Positions 23,988 through 33,527 are shown, counted from the stretch's first letter. The stretch is 64,000 nt of DNA from DATARR01 sp036376245 (GCA_036376245.1 DASVAS010000047.1:1-64000); one strand, 5' to 3'. Notes: generated by a model not told the origin, from the letters alone. Translations and numbers: made by a program.

Positions 23988-26936
23988 ATGGTGCGTTTTC
24001 GTTCTAACGGCTGGGTCTGCGCCCTGGCGATTCTGCTCGCCCTGGCTGCCGTTCCGGCTTTCGCGCAGACCGACGTGACCACGAGCCGGATCTCCGGCAC
24101 CGTGCAGGACGCCTCGGGCGCCCCGCTGCCCGGGGTGACCATCGAGACGACCAACACCGAGACCGGCCTCGTCCAGGTCACCGTGACCGACGAGCGGGGC
24201 TTCTACCGCGTCCTCAACCTGCCCACCGGCACCTACACGATCACGGCCACCCTCGACGGCTTCGCCACGGCGACCGCCCCGAACGTGCGCCTGCTCCTGG
24301 GCTCGACCCCGACGGTGAACTTCAATCTCCAGAGCGCGACCATCTCGGAGACCATCACCGTCACCGCCGAGGAGCTGCCGGTCGTCGAGGTCACCAACAC
24401 CACGGCCTCGACCACCATCCAGCAGGAGCAGATCGAGAATCTGCCGAGCGCCGGCCGCGACTTCAAGCAGCTCGTGCTGCTCACCCCCGAGAGCCGTCTC
24501 GAGAGCGAGCGCGGCACTCTCTCGCTCTCCGGCGAGCGCGGCATCAACACCAGCATCACCGTCGACGGCATGGACTACAACAACGCTTTCTTCGGCGGCG
24601 CCGTGGGCGGCGCGGAAGGCCGCGCCCCGCTCTCCATCTCCCAGGAGTCGATCAAGGAGTTCTCCGTCGTCACCAACGGCGCCTCGGTCGAATATGGGCG
24701 TTCCGGCGGCGGCTTCGTCAACATCATCACCAAGAGCGGCACCAACAACCTGCACGGCTCGGTCTTCTACTTCAACCAGCCGCAGGACCTGACGTCCGAC
24801 TTCCCGTCCGTCGGTACGACCCCGGGCCGCGACGCCAGCGATCAGGACAAGCAGCAGTACGGCGGCTCGCTCGGCGGCGCCATCGTCAAGGACAAGCTCT
24901 TCTACTTCCTGTCCTATGACAACCAGGACCAGGACTTCACGGTGCCGATCGCCTCGTCCAACCTCCCCGCCGACGTCTTCGCCAAGTGGCCCGTTCTCTC
25001 CTCGCCGGACGCGTATGTGCAGACGCAGGACGGCTCCGTGGCCTTCGGCCGCCTCGACTACCAGATGAACCCCTCCCAGCGGTTCATGCTGCGCGCCAAC
25101 GTCATCGACTACGAGGGGATCAACGGCACGTCGAACTCGCCGACGCGGACCGAGAGCTACAACGGCGTCGAGGGGCTGGACACCAAAGCCTACGTCGGCT
25201 CCTGGTCCGGCCAGTTCGGCTCGAACTTCCTGAACGACCTCAACCTCAACTACATCGACGAGGAAACGCCGCGCAACGACAAGGGGCTCAACCTGCCTGA
25301 GATCCAGGTGGGCGGCTCCCGCTACGGCGAGGTCTCCTTCCTGCCCATCCAGACCACCAACGAGCGCAAGGCGATCGCCGACACCCTCACCTACCTGCGC
25401 GACCGGCACGTCTTCAAGGCGGGCTTCGACTACAACGAGACCAGCGTCGACCAGGTCTTCCGCGGCAACTGGCGCGGCGTCTTCATCTTCGCCAACAACA
25501 CCGAGCTCATCAACGGCCGCTGGCGTGAGTACCGCCAGTTCGGCGGTCTGGGCGGCCGCACCTCGATCGAGGGCGGCACCGCGGCCTTCGAGCAGAAGGA
25601 GACCGCGTTCTTCCTGCAGGACCAGTGGTTCATCCGTCCGAACCTGACCCTGAGCGCGGGCGTCCGCGTCGAGACCCTGGACAACCCGGACGATCCGATC
25701 CTCAATCCCGACTCCCCCGGGCCGAACGGCACGCTGAACCTCAACGGCCAGATCCCGGACTCCGAGAACCAGCTCTCTCCTCGCCTGGGCCTCTCCTGGG
25801 CTCCGGACGACAAGACCGCCGTCCGTCTCTCGGTCGGCCGCTACTGGAGCCGCACCCCGGCGCTGCTGTGGGCGCAGCCCTTCACGTCGAACGGCGTCCA
25901 GGCCGCGCAGCTCACCATCACCTGCCCGCAGAACTCCGCCGGCGTCTGCACCGGACCGCCGACGAGCGTGCTGGCCCCGGGCTGGGGCACCGCGTGGGTC
26001 CCGGAGGGCGTCGAGCGTGTCGACTTCAGCCGCGTCGGCGGCGCGAGCGCGGCTCCCGACGTCTTCACCGTCGATCCGGACTTCGAGAACCCCTACACCG
26101 ACCGCATCACCCTGGGCGCCGAGCGTGAGATCCTGCCCCGCATCGCCCTGGGCCTCGACCTCACCTACGCCGAAGGCAACCAGCTCCAGCGCCTGACCGA
26201 CTTCAACCGCGTCTACAGCGGCACGGTCGATCCGACCAACGGCATGCCCGAATACAGCTCGACCCGCAGGTTCAGCGCCTACAACCGCATCGTGATGGAC
26301 GTCTCCGACGCCGAGGCCGAGTACAAGGCGGCGACGCTCACCCTGCAGCGCCGCTATGCCGACAACTACAGCCTCTACGGCGCGGTGACCTGGTCGGAGG
26401 ACCGGGACCAGGACTCCAACGAGCGGAACTTCGCGGGCATCCAGCAGGAGGACTACAACAACATCGACAACAGTTGGGGTCCCTCGAACCGCGACCAGGA
26501 GTGGAAGGTCATTCTCAACGGCGTGTGGGACACTCCGCTTTGGGGGATCGGGATCTCCGGCTCCTTCCAGTACTACTCGGGCCAGCCGTTCAACCCGACC
26601 GCCAACTCCGATCTCAACAACGACGGCAACTCGGGCACCGATCGCCCCACGATCAACGGCGTCCATCTGGGCCGCAACAGCGAGCGTCAGCCTGACCTCT
26701 ACACGATGTCCCTGCGGCTCTCCAAGAGCTTCAACATCGGCCCCGGCGACCTGGCTGTGTTCGCCGAGTGCTTCAACTGCACGGACCACACGAACACCGC
26801 CATCAGCACCAACAACCAGATCTGGGGCACCCTCCAGACCCCGCGCGACACCTTCGGTGACGAGGACACGCTGTTCACGACGACCGGACCGTTCGCTCCG
26901 CGCACGTTCCAGCTCGGCCTGAGGTTCGACTTCTAG
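23988..26936 (+). CDS. TonB-dependent receptor, Oar-like, with carboxypeptidase-regulatory domain
   Basis: A 982-residue outer-membrane protein. The signal peptide ends at AFA (about residue 26). A carboxypeptidase regulatory-like beta-sandwich (about 32-115; ISGTVQDASGAPLPGVTIE, GFYRVLNLPTGTYTIT) precedes the plug (about 130-270; VDGMDYNNAFFGG, GASVEYGRSGGGFVNIITKSGTN) and a large beta-barrel ending in the outer-membrane signature LRFDF. Such proteins import large substrates or act as Oar-like adhesion and peptide-uptake proteins; the ligand is not predictable. AAAGGAGGG lies 9 bp before ATG. The gene has its own long structured leader and a strong terminator after it, so it is monocistronic. 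Confidence 0.93.
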   Translation: MVRFRSNGWVCALAILLALAAVPAFAQTDVTTSRISGTVQDASGAPLPGVTIETTNTETGLVQVTVTDERGFYRVLNLPTGTYTITATLDGFATATAPNVRLLLGSTPTVNFNLQSATISETITVTAEELPVVEVTNTTASTTIQQEQIENLPSAGRDFKQLVLLTPESRLESERGTLSLSGERGINTSITVDGMDYNNAFFGGAVGGAEGRAPLSISQESIKEFSVVTNGASVEYGRSGGGFVNIITKSGTNNLHGSVFYFNQPQDLTSDFPSVGTTPGRDASDQDKQQYGGSLGGAIVKDKLFYFLSYDNQDQDFTVPIASSNLPADVFAKWPVLSSPDAYVQTQDGSVAFGRLDYQMNPSQRFMLRANVIDYEGINGTSNSPTRTESYNGVEGLDTKAYVGSWSGQFGSNFLNDLNLNYIDEETPRNDKGLNLPEIQVGGSRYGEVSFLPIQTTNERKAIADTLTYLRDRHVFKAGFDYNETSVDQVFRGNWRGVFIFANNTELINGRWREYRQFGGLGGRTSIEGGTAAFEQKETAFFLQDQWFIRPNLTLSAGVRVETLDNPDDPILNPDSPGPNGTLNLNGQIPDSENQLSPRLGLSWAPDDKTAVRLSVGRYWSRTPALLWAQPFTSNGVQAAQLTITCPQNSAGVCTGPPTSVLAPGWGTAWVPEGVERVDFSRVGGASAAPDVFTVDPDFENPYTDRITLGAEREILPRIALGLDLTYAEGNQLQRLTDFNRVYSGTVDPTNGMPEYSSTRRFSAYNRIVMDVSDAEAEYKAATLTLQRRYADNYSLYGAVTWSEDRDQDSNERNFAGIQQEDYNNIDNSWGPSNRDQEWKVILNGVWDTPLWGIGISGSFQYYSGQPFNPTANSDLNNDGNSGTDRPTINGVHLGRNSERQPDLYTMSLRLSKSFNIGPGDLAVFAECFNCTDHTNTAISTNNQIWGTLQTPRDTFGDEDTLFTTTGPFAPRTFQLGLRFDF

Positions 26937-26964
26937 GACGTACCCGCAGCGTGACGGGTTCGAA

Positions 26965-26988
26965 GGGGGCGGCAACGCCCCCTTTTTT
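26965..26988 (+). terminator. Rho-independent terminator of TonB receptor gene
   Basis: GGGGGCG stem, GCAA tetraloop, CGCCCCC stem, then six T. It lies 29 bp after the stop codon. Confidence 0.95.
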
Positions 26989-27019
26989 CGTTTACCCTGG
27001 TGCCCGAAAGGAGCGCGAC

Positions 27020-27205
27020 ATGAAGAAGAAGAGTCCTAAAAGGCTGATCCTCTCCTCCGAAACTCTGCGCAATTTGAACGGCTCCTGGGTGAGGGGCGGA
27101 ACGGGCTTCGAGATCGCAAGTGATGGCAACTGCCCCCCCAGCGAGCCCGACAACACCTGCTACTGGGGATGCTCGGCGGACTCCTGCACCTGCGGGCAAG
27201 GGTAG
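27020..27205 (+). CDS. Class I lanthipeptide-like precursor peptide (orphan)
   Basis: A 61-residue peptide. The leader part (MKKKSPKRLILSSETLRNLN then VRGG) matches the L.L..ETLRNLN pattern of class I lanthipeptide leaders found in Bacteroidota and Acidobacteriota. The core after the GG contains five cysteines (GNC, NTC, WGC, DSC, CTC) with Ser and Thr residues that could be dehydrated. AAAGGAG 7 bp before ATG 27020 supports this start. There is no LanB, LanC, protease or transporter gene in the window, so processing enzymes must be elsewhere. It is framed by terminators on both sides, hence independently transcribed. Confidence 0.75.
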   Translation: MKKKSPKRLILSSETLRNLNGSWVRGGTGFEIASDGNCPPSEPDNTCYWGCSADSCTCGQG

Positions 27206-27240
27206 TCGAATCGTCCCCGAAGCGTGCGGCCGTTGAACAG

Positions 27241-27266
27241 CCTGGGGCGCCAGCCCCAGGTCTTTT
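27241..27266 (+). terminator. Terminator after lanthipeptide-like gene
   Basis: CCTGGGGC, GCCA loop, GCCCCAGG, followed by TCTTTT. It lies 36 bp after the stop codon. Confidence 0.85.
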
Positions 27267-27398
27267 AATCCTCTCAGCAACTCACCCCGAACCAGGTCTC
27301 CTTGGCACGGCTGGCGTAGACGGCCCCCCGAAGGGGCGCAAGATGCGTCTTTGATGTCCAAAAGGGCTGCGCCATTCCAAAAGTTTCTTCCCGGCCTC

Positions 27399-27426
27399 TT
27401 GACAAACGGATTCCATGGTGCAGAAT
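27399..27426 (+). promoter_or_regulatory. Sigma-70-type promoter for small helical protein
   Basis: Consensus TTGACA (27399-27404), 16-bp spacer, CAGAAT (27421-27426). The start site would be about 90 bp before ATG 27527. The remaining sequence between 27267 and 27398 holds no gene that I can support. Confidence 0.6.
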
Positions 27427-27526
27427 ACCAACCATTGAGTTCGAAGTTAGAGCTGGCAGGATGCCAATTTCGGCACTTGTCGTCCGGGTCCAAAGAGGCC
27501 TGGGGAAGGGAAGAAGGAGAGAGACC

Positions 27527-27910
27527 ATGTCGCAGGAAACCACACAAGCGGGACTGCTGGGAGACTGGCAGAAGCTGCTCAAGTCGTTCGCGGAGAACCC
27601 GGACGACCTGAGCCACCTGGAAGGGTCGCGCGCCAAGCTCGAAGGGCTGTTCAATCGGGCGGTCGCGATCAACCATCAGCAAGTCGCCATGGCGGCGAGC
27701 AAGCAGGCTGCGTCGAAGGAGCTCCAGGCGATCTTCGCCGAAGGGCGCCGGCTGGCCACCAGCCTGCGGAGGATGATCCAGGATCGCTACGGGATCGTCT
27801 CGGAGAAGGTCACCGAATTCGGTGTGAAGCCGTTCCGGGGACGGAACCAGAAGGCCAAGCCGGACGCCGAGAATCCCGAAGAGCCCAAGCCCGCCAACCC
27901 CGCTTCCTAG
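27527..27910 (+). CDS. Small helical protein of unknown function
   Basis: A 127-residue soluble, mostly alpha-helical protein with a charged, proline-rich tail (PDAENPEEPKPANP). No family is recognised. Internal heptad-like stretches (NRAVAINHQQVAMAASKQAASKELQAIF) suggest coiled-coil packing. ATG 27527 follows AAGGAGAG closely, and the gene has its own TTGACA promoter and strong terminator, so it is a real single-gene unit. An in-frame ATG at 27461 lacks a ribosome site. Confidence 0.7.
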   Translation: MSQETTQAGLLGDWQKLLKSFAENPDDLSHLEGSRAKLEGLFNRAVAINHQQVAMAASKQAASKELQAIFAEGRRLATSLRRMIQDRYGIVSEKVTEFGVKPFRGRNQKAKPDAENPEEPKPANPAS

Positions 27911-27928
27911 CTCTCGTTTACTGATTTC

Positions 27929-27963
27929 GGAGCGCGTCTCAACAACGCGCTCCTCTTTTTTTG
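27929..27963 (+). terminator. Rho-independent terminator of small helical protein gene
   Basis: GGAGCGCGT stem, 7-nt loop, ACGCGCTCC, then TCTTTTTTT. It starts 19 bp after the stop. Confidence 0.95.
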
Positions 27964-27978
27964 TCCTTCTGAAGGGCC

Positions 27979-28375
27979 AACGCAAGGTTGTGGGAGCCGC
28001 CGCAAGATTAAGGAGCCGCGTCCGAAGACTGTGAGGCCCGCCATAAGACTGTAAGCGCCGCTGTAAGGTTGTGAGGCGCGCCGTAGGATTGTGAGGAACG
28101 TCCCAGGCTTATGAGAGCCGCCGCAAGGCTGTGGGAGAGCTCGGAAGATTGTGAGCGCCGCCGTAAAGTTGTGGGAGCCGCTCCAGAGTTGTGGGAGGCG
28201 CCGCAGGATTATGAGCGTCGCCGTAAGATTGTGGAGCGCTCCGTAAGCTTACGAGAGCCGCCCTAAGATTGTGAGCCCCGCCGTAGGATTGTGGCCGCCG
28301 CGATAACCTTGTGGACAGCGGCGAAAGATTGTGAGAGCCGCCGTAAGCTTATCGGGGGACTCCGTAAGATTATCT
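27979..28375. repeat. Degenerate 20-bp tandem repeat array
   Basis: About 20 head-to-tail copies of a unit close to CGTAAGATTGTGAGAGCCGC, period 19-21 bp, each copy diverged at several positions. The array spans the whole gap between the terminator at 27929-27963 and the stop codon of the last gene of the defence operon, which lies in the final copy. Stop codons in every frame and a period not divisible by 3 rule out a coding repeat. Confidence 0.85.
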
Positions 28376-28735
28376 CTTCGCGGGCGAAGGTTGAGGCAGC
28401 ACGTACGGGATCTGCTTGGCCGCCTCCGGCGTGAGCAGCAGCAGGACACGAAAGGCCGCCGCGTGCTGCGTCTGGCCCGGCTCGGGCTGGATGTACAACT
28501 CCTCGATGACGCCCCGCCACAAGGTGAGTTCCCGCCGCAGTCCTCGTCTCTCTTGGACCTCCAGCGTGAGATCCATCAGCCGCAAGACCCTCTCGTAGGA
28601 CCGCTTGAGCTCCACCGTATTGCCACGCTCGATGAGCCATTTCCCTCGGTTCATCTCGTTGCCGATCATGAGGATCTGCTGATCGAGAGTGAATGCGCTC
28701 CAGCGCTCGGGGGTGAGGGAGGCGTGTTGAGTCAT
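28370..28735 (-). CDS. Small protein of unknown function, last gene of restriction-like operon
   Basis: A 121-residue helical protein (starts MTQHASLTPERW, then FTLDQQILMIGNEMNRGKW; ends LLTPEAAKQIPYVLPQPSPAKR). No catalytic motif is visible. ATG 28735 overlaps the stop of the Res-like gene in an ATGA junction, so it is translationally coupled to the defence operon. A structural or regulatory accessory subunit is possible, but this is inference from position only. A longer upstream reading frame merely overlaps the Res-like gene. Confidence 0.7.
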   Translation of the reverse strand: MTQHASLTPERWSAFTLDQQILMIGNEMNRGKWLIERGNTVELKRSYERVLRLMDLTLEVQERRGLRRELTLWRGVIEELYIQPEPGQTQHAAAFRVLLLLTPEAAKQIPYVLPQPSPAKR

Positions 28736-31700
28736 GGCTTCCGCACCTTTGCAGATTCCTCCACCAGCTTCGCCACCTCTCCTGGCGCATGTGCCCGCCG
28801 GTAGTCCCAGCGGCCCCAGGTACCGTCGGCGTTGACGGCGTTCACCCACCGATGAGCTGCCTGAATCTTCACCTCTTCGAGCGGATCGAAGCCCTTGACC
28901 TCGAGGATCAGGTGGTGGTCGGGGGCTAGGCGGATCAGGAAGTCGGGCTGATACTCGTGCGGCTGTCCGTTGTAGAGGTAGGGGATCGCGAAACCCAGGC
29001 TCGCGTTCTTGACAAATGCCTCGACTCGCGGATGGCTATCGAGCTGTTCGGCGGCCGACTGTTCCCATCGTCCCGTGTCCGCCACCATATAGTTCAGATG
29101 GCAGTGGTTCACCTCCCGTACTTCCCGCTTGGTCCAGAAGTCCACCTCGGCGGTCGTCCCCGGCCCGCGGTGGCGTTCGAAGACGGGCACCTCCGGGGCC
29201 TCGCCCTGGCTCGTATCCGGATGAAGCGCACCAAGAAGGGTTTCAATAATCCAACCGTAGTAAGGGGAAAGAAAAGCATCCGCCTTTTCGGCCGGTGGAA
29301 TCGGCACGACCTTGTCGTCCAGGTAGCGGCGGACGATCTGGGCTAGTTGAGGGAAGAGGACGTGCGCCGGCACCTCACAGAAGGGCTGGGCCACATACGC
29401 CCGCGTCAGGTCGCGCGCCATCTCGAAGGCCAGGGCCTGGAGGCGCCGGTCCTTGCGGTAGGGATTGAGGGTGAGGCTTTCGAGCCGTCCCGGACCGTAG
29501 AGGGACGGGCGGCCGGTGTTGCTGGGGAGGGAGGCTTTCACCTCGACCTCGGGCGGGATCTTCATCGGATCGAGCCGCAATCGGGCGACGGTCTCCCAAT
29601 CCACACGCAGACGGTTGCGCACAGCCTGCGCGTACCCTTCGACGCGAGGGAAACGGATCTCGTATTCGGCCTTCTCCGGCAGCGCCCGCACGTGGTGACG
29701 CACTGAGGGAGGCGGCGCTGGTCCCGCTGGGTTCTGCTTGAACGGGATGACCTCGAACGGCACGCCGAACACCTTCGCAACCTCCTCGGACAGCTTGCCA
29801 TCGGGCCCCACCTCGTAGCTCGTCCGGCGCAGGCCACGGCCCACCACCTGCTCACAGAGGAGCTGCGACATGAACGGCCGTAACCCCACGATATGAGTCA
29901 CGGTGTTGCAGTCCCACCCCTCTGTCAGCATGCCGACGCTCACGATGCAGCGCACGTCCCGCCCCGGCGGATGGAGCGGCCGGCCGAGCTTCTCCGCCAG
30001 CTCCTCGAAACCTTCCGGATAGATCGGCCGGCCCGCTTGATCTTTCGGCCACTCGATCCGCCCCACGGTGTCGAGCGTCAAACGCATCCAGCGCATCTCG
30101 TCTGACTTCGCCTCCCCACTGTCGGTTTCGTGCACGACCTTGGAATCGACCCGAATCGTCACCTCGCGACCGTTGTTGCGGAACCCTGGCAGGCGGGCCG
30201 GCGGCACGCCAGGGGGCGGCTGATCGAGAGCCAGCCAGTCATAGAGGACCTTGGCGATCTTCGTGTTCTTGGCGACCAGGATGAAGACAGGGGGACGGGG
30301 GTCTTCCGGCCGCGTCCGTACCCACTGGTCCGCCAGCTCCTCCCACATCCCACCCAGCATGACGATCGGAGTATTGGCGTACTTGAGGACCGCTTCCGGC
30401 TTGGCCGCCGAGCGCTTGCCGCCCCGCTCGGCCGGTGTGAGCTGCTTCAAGATCCAGCGCCAGATGTTGAAGTACCCCGGCACCTCGGAGCCCGTGGAGT
30501 CCCGCACCGCGAGTTGCGGTACCTTGACGAGCCCGGACTCGATCGCGTCGGTCAGTCCGAAATCGCTCACCACCCAGGGAAAGAGATGATGCGTCGCCTG
30601 GCCCACCCGGCCGAGGAAATACGGCGTCGCCGAGAGATCTACACAAAAATTGATCTTGCGCAGCTTGTGGATGCGGTCGAGACCTTCGACCCAGACCGTC
30701 GCCTCCTTGGCGTTCTCCTCGTCCTCGCTGCGCTCCTCCTCGTCGAGCAGCGACTCGTCTTCATCACCGGTCTCTGGGCGAATGCGGTAGGCGTGATGGG
30801 CCTCGTCGTTGAACACGAGGACATTTCCCTTCTCGCCCAGATCGCGTCCGAGGACTCGCTGGACCAGCGCCCGGTCGCTCTCTACCCAGCGCTCGCTTCG
30901 TGTCTTGACGCTCACCAGGTGGCCTGCGTCGTCGAGGTTGCGCTCCAGCACTTCGAGCTGTCCCGCGGCTTCGAGCGCTCCCAACTGCTCCAGCGTCATG
31001 TAACGGCTGCCCCGCGCCGTCGTGGTCCTGGCGCCGATGCGGATCGTCTCCTGGATGGGGACCCGCCGGCCCGTTTTTGCCACTTTCGCTGAAACCCCAC
31101 CCACTTGCGAAGTCTGCGGCTCGAAGACGTGCCAGTTGGTCACCAGGACGCGCCCCTGCGTGAGCTGGGGCATGAGATGCGACGGCACCAGGTCGCGCGT
31201 GCGATAGAGGCTCGCTTCCCCGAGGCGCGGGTCGAGCTCCGCCAGCCGGTTGCGGATCGTGACGTTCGGACAGACCACGAGAACTGCGTCGGAAAAGCGG
31301 GAGTCGCTGCGGTCATTGACCTTGTTCAGGATGCTCCACGCGGCGAGCATGGCCATGACGGTCGTTTTGCCTGTCCCGGTCGCCATCTTGCAGGCGTAGC
31401 GACGGAAGGCTTTGATCCCTTCCTGCTGGCGCTCCGCGCTCGGCTCATCCCACGGGATCTCGATTCCCTGCCGGAAATCGGCCCGCGCTTCGACAAGGAA
31501 AAGGATCGTCTCGACCGATTCGACCTGAGCGAAGAAAAGCGGAAAACGCCGCTCCGGCCGCTGCCACCAAGTGAGCAGGTCGGCGGTCGTGCGGGTGACG
31601 CCGGGATAATTCTCCTCGCGCCACGCTTTGACCCGCTCGCGGATCCGGTTGACCAGCCGCAACTCGATCGCCGTCCCCGCCCCTTCCCGCGTCTCCGCCT

Positions 31701-31851
31701 CGCCGCCCCGCGTGGGTGGACGGTAGTAATAGACGGCTGAACGCCTCCCGGGCTGACGAATTGCGGGTTCGCCCTCCCGGATTTCCCAATGCTCCTTCGG
31801 CTCCTCATAAGGAGAGCAGAGGATGGGCTCGGGGACCTCGTGGAGGTTCAT
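28732..31851 (-). CDS. Type III restriction-like helicase-endonuclease (Res)
   Basis: A 1039-residue SF2 helicase with a C-terminal nuclease. Seen are Walker A MATGTGKTT (residues 156-164), the DEAH box in NDEAHH (349-352), motif III SATP (407-410), and the late helicase motif CEQVVGRGLRR. Near the C-terminus a PD-(D/E)XK site reads PDFLIRL then ILEVKGF (about Asp970, Glu984, Lys986). In type III systems Res translocates on or signals along DNA and cuts with Mod. It starts in an ATGA overlap with the AAA ATPase gene and ends in an ATGA overlap with the small gene. Confidence 0.9.
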   Translation of the reverse strand: MNLHEVPEPILCSPYEEPKEHWEIREGEPAIRQPGRRSAVYYYRPPTRGGEAETREGAGTAIELRLVNRIRERVKAWREENYPGVTRTTADLLTWWQRPERRFPLFFAQVESVETILFLVEARADFRQGIEIPWDEPSAERQQEGIKAFRRYACKMATGTGKTTVMAMLAAWSILNKVNDRSDSRFSDAVLVVCPNVTIRNRLAELDPRLGEASLYRTRDLVPSHLMPQLTQGRVLVTNWHVFEPQTSQVGGVSAKVAKTGRRVPIQETIRIGARTTTARGSRYMTLEQLGALEAAGQLEVLERNLDDAGHLVSVKTRSERWVESDRALVQRVLGRDLGEKGNVLVFNDEAHHAYRIRPETGDEDESLLDEEERSEDEENAKEATVWVEGLDRIHKLRKINFCVDLSATPYFLGRVGQATHHLFPWVVSDFGLTDAIESGLVKVPQLAVRDSTGSEVPGYFNIWRWILKQLTPAERGGKRSAAKPEAVLKYANTPIVMLGGMWEELADQWVRTRPEDPRPPVFILVAKNTKIAKVLYDWLALDQPPPGVPPARLPGFRNNGREVTIRVDSKVVHETDSGEAKSDEMRWMRLTLDTVGRIEWPKDQAGRPIYPEGFEELAEKLGRPLHPPGRDVRCIVSVGMLTEGWDCNTVTHIVGLRPFMSQLLCEQVVGRGLRRTSYEVGPDGKLSEEVAKVFGVPFEVIPFKQNPAGPAPPPSVRHHVRALPEKAEYEIRFPRVEGYAQAVRNRLRVDWETVARLRLDPMKIPPEVEVKASLPSNTGRPSLYGPGRLESLTLNPYRKDRRLQALAFEMARDLTRAYVAQPFCEVPAHVLFPQLAQIVRRYLDDKVVPIPPAEKADAFLSPYYGWIIETLLGALHPDTSQGEAPEVPVFERHRGPGTTAEVDFWTKREVREVNHCHLNYMVADTGRWEQSAAEQLDSHPRVEAFVKNASLGFAIPYLYNGQPHEYQPDFLIRLAPDHHLILEVKGFDPLEEVKIQAAHRWVNAVNADGTWGRWDYRRAHAPGEVAKLVEESAKVRKP

Positions 31852-33527
31852 CCGCCGAAAGCCCTCACGATCGCATCCAGCTTTTCGATCGCTTCCGGAT
31901 GAATGTGCTCGGGGCTCATGGCAGCGGCGATCTCATGATAGCGGGTGTACGGGAAGCCGGGCAGTCCAGCAGCGTCGAGAAGGACGGGGAGGATTGTCGT
32001 GCGCGCCTTGTTATTGGCTAGATACGACTCCACGAGCTTGCCCGGATGAATCGGATCTGACAGCAGAGCTCCAAGATCCGCCTGCTCAAACCCTGCCCTG
32101 AGGCCCGCAACTGCCTCGTCTGAGAGCGGAGGAGGTCCAAGCTGCGAGCGGAGGAAAGCAGCGAGACCTTCGGGATGGACCAAGTAGCTCTCGATTTCAT
32201 AGCGCTGCCAGCGAATGCGCTGCAGCCCTTCACCATTGACTTCCTTGTCAGGCAGATTGGAATTACCATCGCGGTCGAGAATCTCGAGCCCTGGCAGGTC
32301 CCTGCGGACGAGCTGCAAAGTCTCGTAATGAACGGGAGAAGGGATCCCGTGCCCGCCCCGCCGGGCATCGCCTACGGATTTTTGCCAAAACAGGCGAGTC
32401 GTCAGCAACGGCAACGCTGGGTGATCGAGCGTCTTGGCCCAAGCTCGCAAGATCTCAAGGTCGGTGTAGTCCTCGAGGTACAGGATCCCCGGGGCGCTCT
32501 GGGCGAGCATCACGTCGGTATTACTCAGTACAGAGAGCGAGCGAATCAGCTTCTTGCGCTCCACGGCGTCAGTAAGTAGAGTGGGCGTGGCGCCGAGGAT
32601 GGCACAGAGCTCACCTGGATCGACGGCATTGATGATCACTTCAGAGTGAGTGGCGAGGATGAGCTGCGAATTGCTCTTGGCGGCGTACGCGCGGAGCTCG
32701 CTGTAGATCGCATCCTGGAGGATGACGTGGAGATGAGCGTCTGGCTCATCAAAAAGCAAGGTGGCACCTTGGTGCGTCAACAATAGAGTGAGCAGCATGA
32801 GAATCTGCTGGAAGCCGCTGCCGGCACTTGCAATGTCCAGACGAGGGGATTCCGAATTGGCACGATACTCCGCCAGAATCAGCGGCCCGGAATCGTCCGG
32901 GGGTAAGATCTCGTAGCCGAAGAGACGGCGAATCGAGTCCTCGAGCTCGCGCCAGGCCTCACCTTGGTCGCGAGCCCGGACCAGAAGGTTGCGCAGGATC
33001 TCGCCGGGCCGGCCTTGCCCGAGGAGAGTGTCCAGATAGTCCGGACGGGCATACAGAGGCTCTTCCGATGTCAGCCCAGTCATCGGCGGAATGTACACAG
33101 CGTCAAGCTTGGCTTTCTGGAGCGCATCCGGAGAGGTAGCCGCCGTCGGTCTTACGGACATCTGCTCGGTGCTGTCATAGCGCAACTCCATTGCTACGGT
33201 CCAGCCCACCTCGTCCCGGATCTCAATCTCGATCGGGCTACTCGTCGTTTTCTTGCACCACAGAAGGTCGAATTCCCTGAGCGGGACCGCCGCAAACGCC
33301 TGTCGCGCGATCGGTGCCCACTTGTAGTACCTACCGCTGGCGCGCTGCGGATTTCCCTTGCCGCCGACCTGCCGCCAACGAGTCAAGGCCAGGTCCCAAG
33401 CGGCGATGGCCTGGAGCACGGTGGTCTTGCCGGTGTTGTTGGGGCCGGCGAGGACGACATGGCCGGGAAAGCGAAACTCCACCTCATCGAAGCGCTTGAA
33501 GCGCCTCAGGACCAGACGTCTTATCAC
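31848..33527 (-). CDS. AAA ATPase with TOPRIM-like C-terminus (OLD-type)
   Basis: A 559-residue SMC/ABC-type ATPase. Visible are Walker A GPNNTGKTT (28-36), ABC signature SAGSGFQQ (234-241), Walker B TLLFDEPDAHLH (256-267) and the H-loop ATHSE (293-297). Beyond residue 340, LEDYTD (351-356), LDRDGN (417-422) and YEIESYL (443-449) match the Glu, Asp-x-Asp and IExY landmarks of the TOPRIM-like nuclease half of OLD-family proteins. Placed between mod and res with 4-bp overlaps on both sides, it is clearly part of the same system rather than an independent gene. The start is GTG 33527. Confidence 0.85.
   Translation of the reverse strand: MIRRLVLRRFKRFDEVEFRFPGHVVLAGPNNTGKTTVLQAIAAWDLALTRWRQVGGKGNPQRASGRYYKWAPIARQAFAAVPLREFDLLWCKKTTSSPIEIEIRDEVGWTVAMELRYDSTEQMSVRPTAATSPDALQKAKLDAVYIPPMTGLTSEEPLYARPDYLDTLLGQGRPGEILRNLLVRARDQGEAWRELEDSIRRLFGYEILPPDDSGPLILAEYRANSESPRLDIASAGSGFQQILMLLTLLLTHQGATLLFDEPDAHLHVILQDAIYSELRAYAAKSNSQLILATHSEVIINAVDPGELCAILGATPTLLTDAVERKKLIRSLSVLSNTDVMLAQSAPGILYLEDYTDLEILRAWAKTLDHPALPLLTTRLFWQKSVGDARRGGHGIPSPVHYETLQLVRRDLPGLEILDRDGNSNLPDKEVNGEGLQRIRWQRYEIESYLVHPEGLAAFLRSQLGPPPLSDEAVAGLRAGFEQADLGALLSDPIHPGKLVESYLANNKARTTILPVLLDAAGLPGFPYTRYHEIAAAMSPEHIHPEAIEKLDAIVRAFGG

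Noticed and set aside
26951..27019. Longer start for the lanthipeptide-like peptide (ATG 26951)
   Set aside because: It would run through the terminator and has no ribosome site; ATG 27020 has AAAGGAG.
27979..28375. CRISPR array
   Set aside because: Repeats are adjacent and degenerate, with no unique spacers of constant size, and no cas genes nearby.
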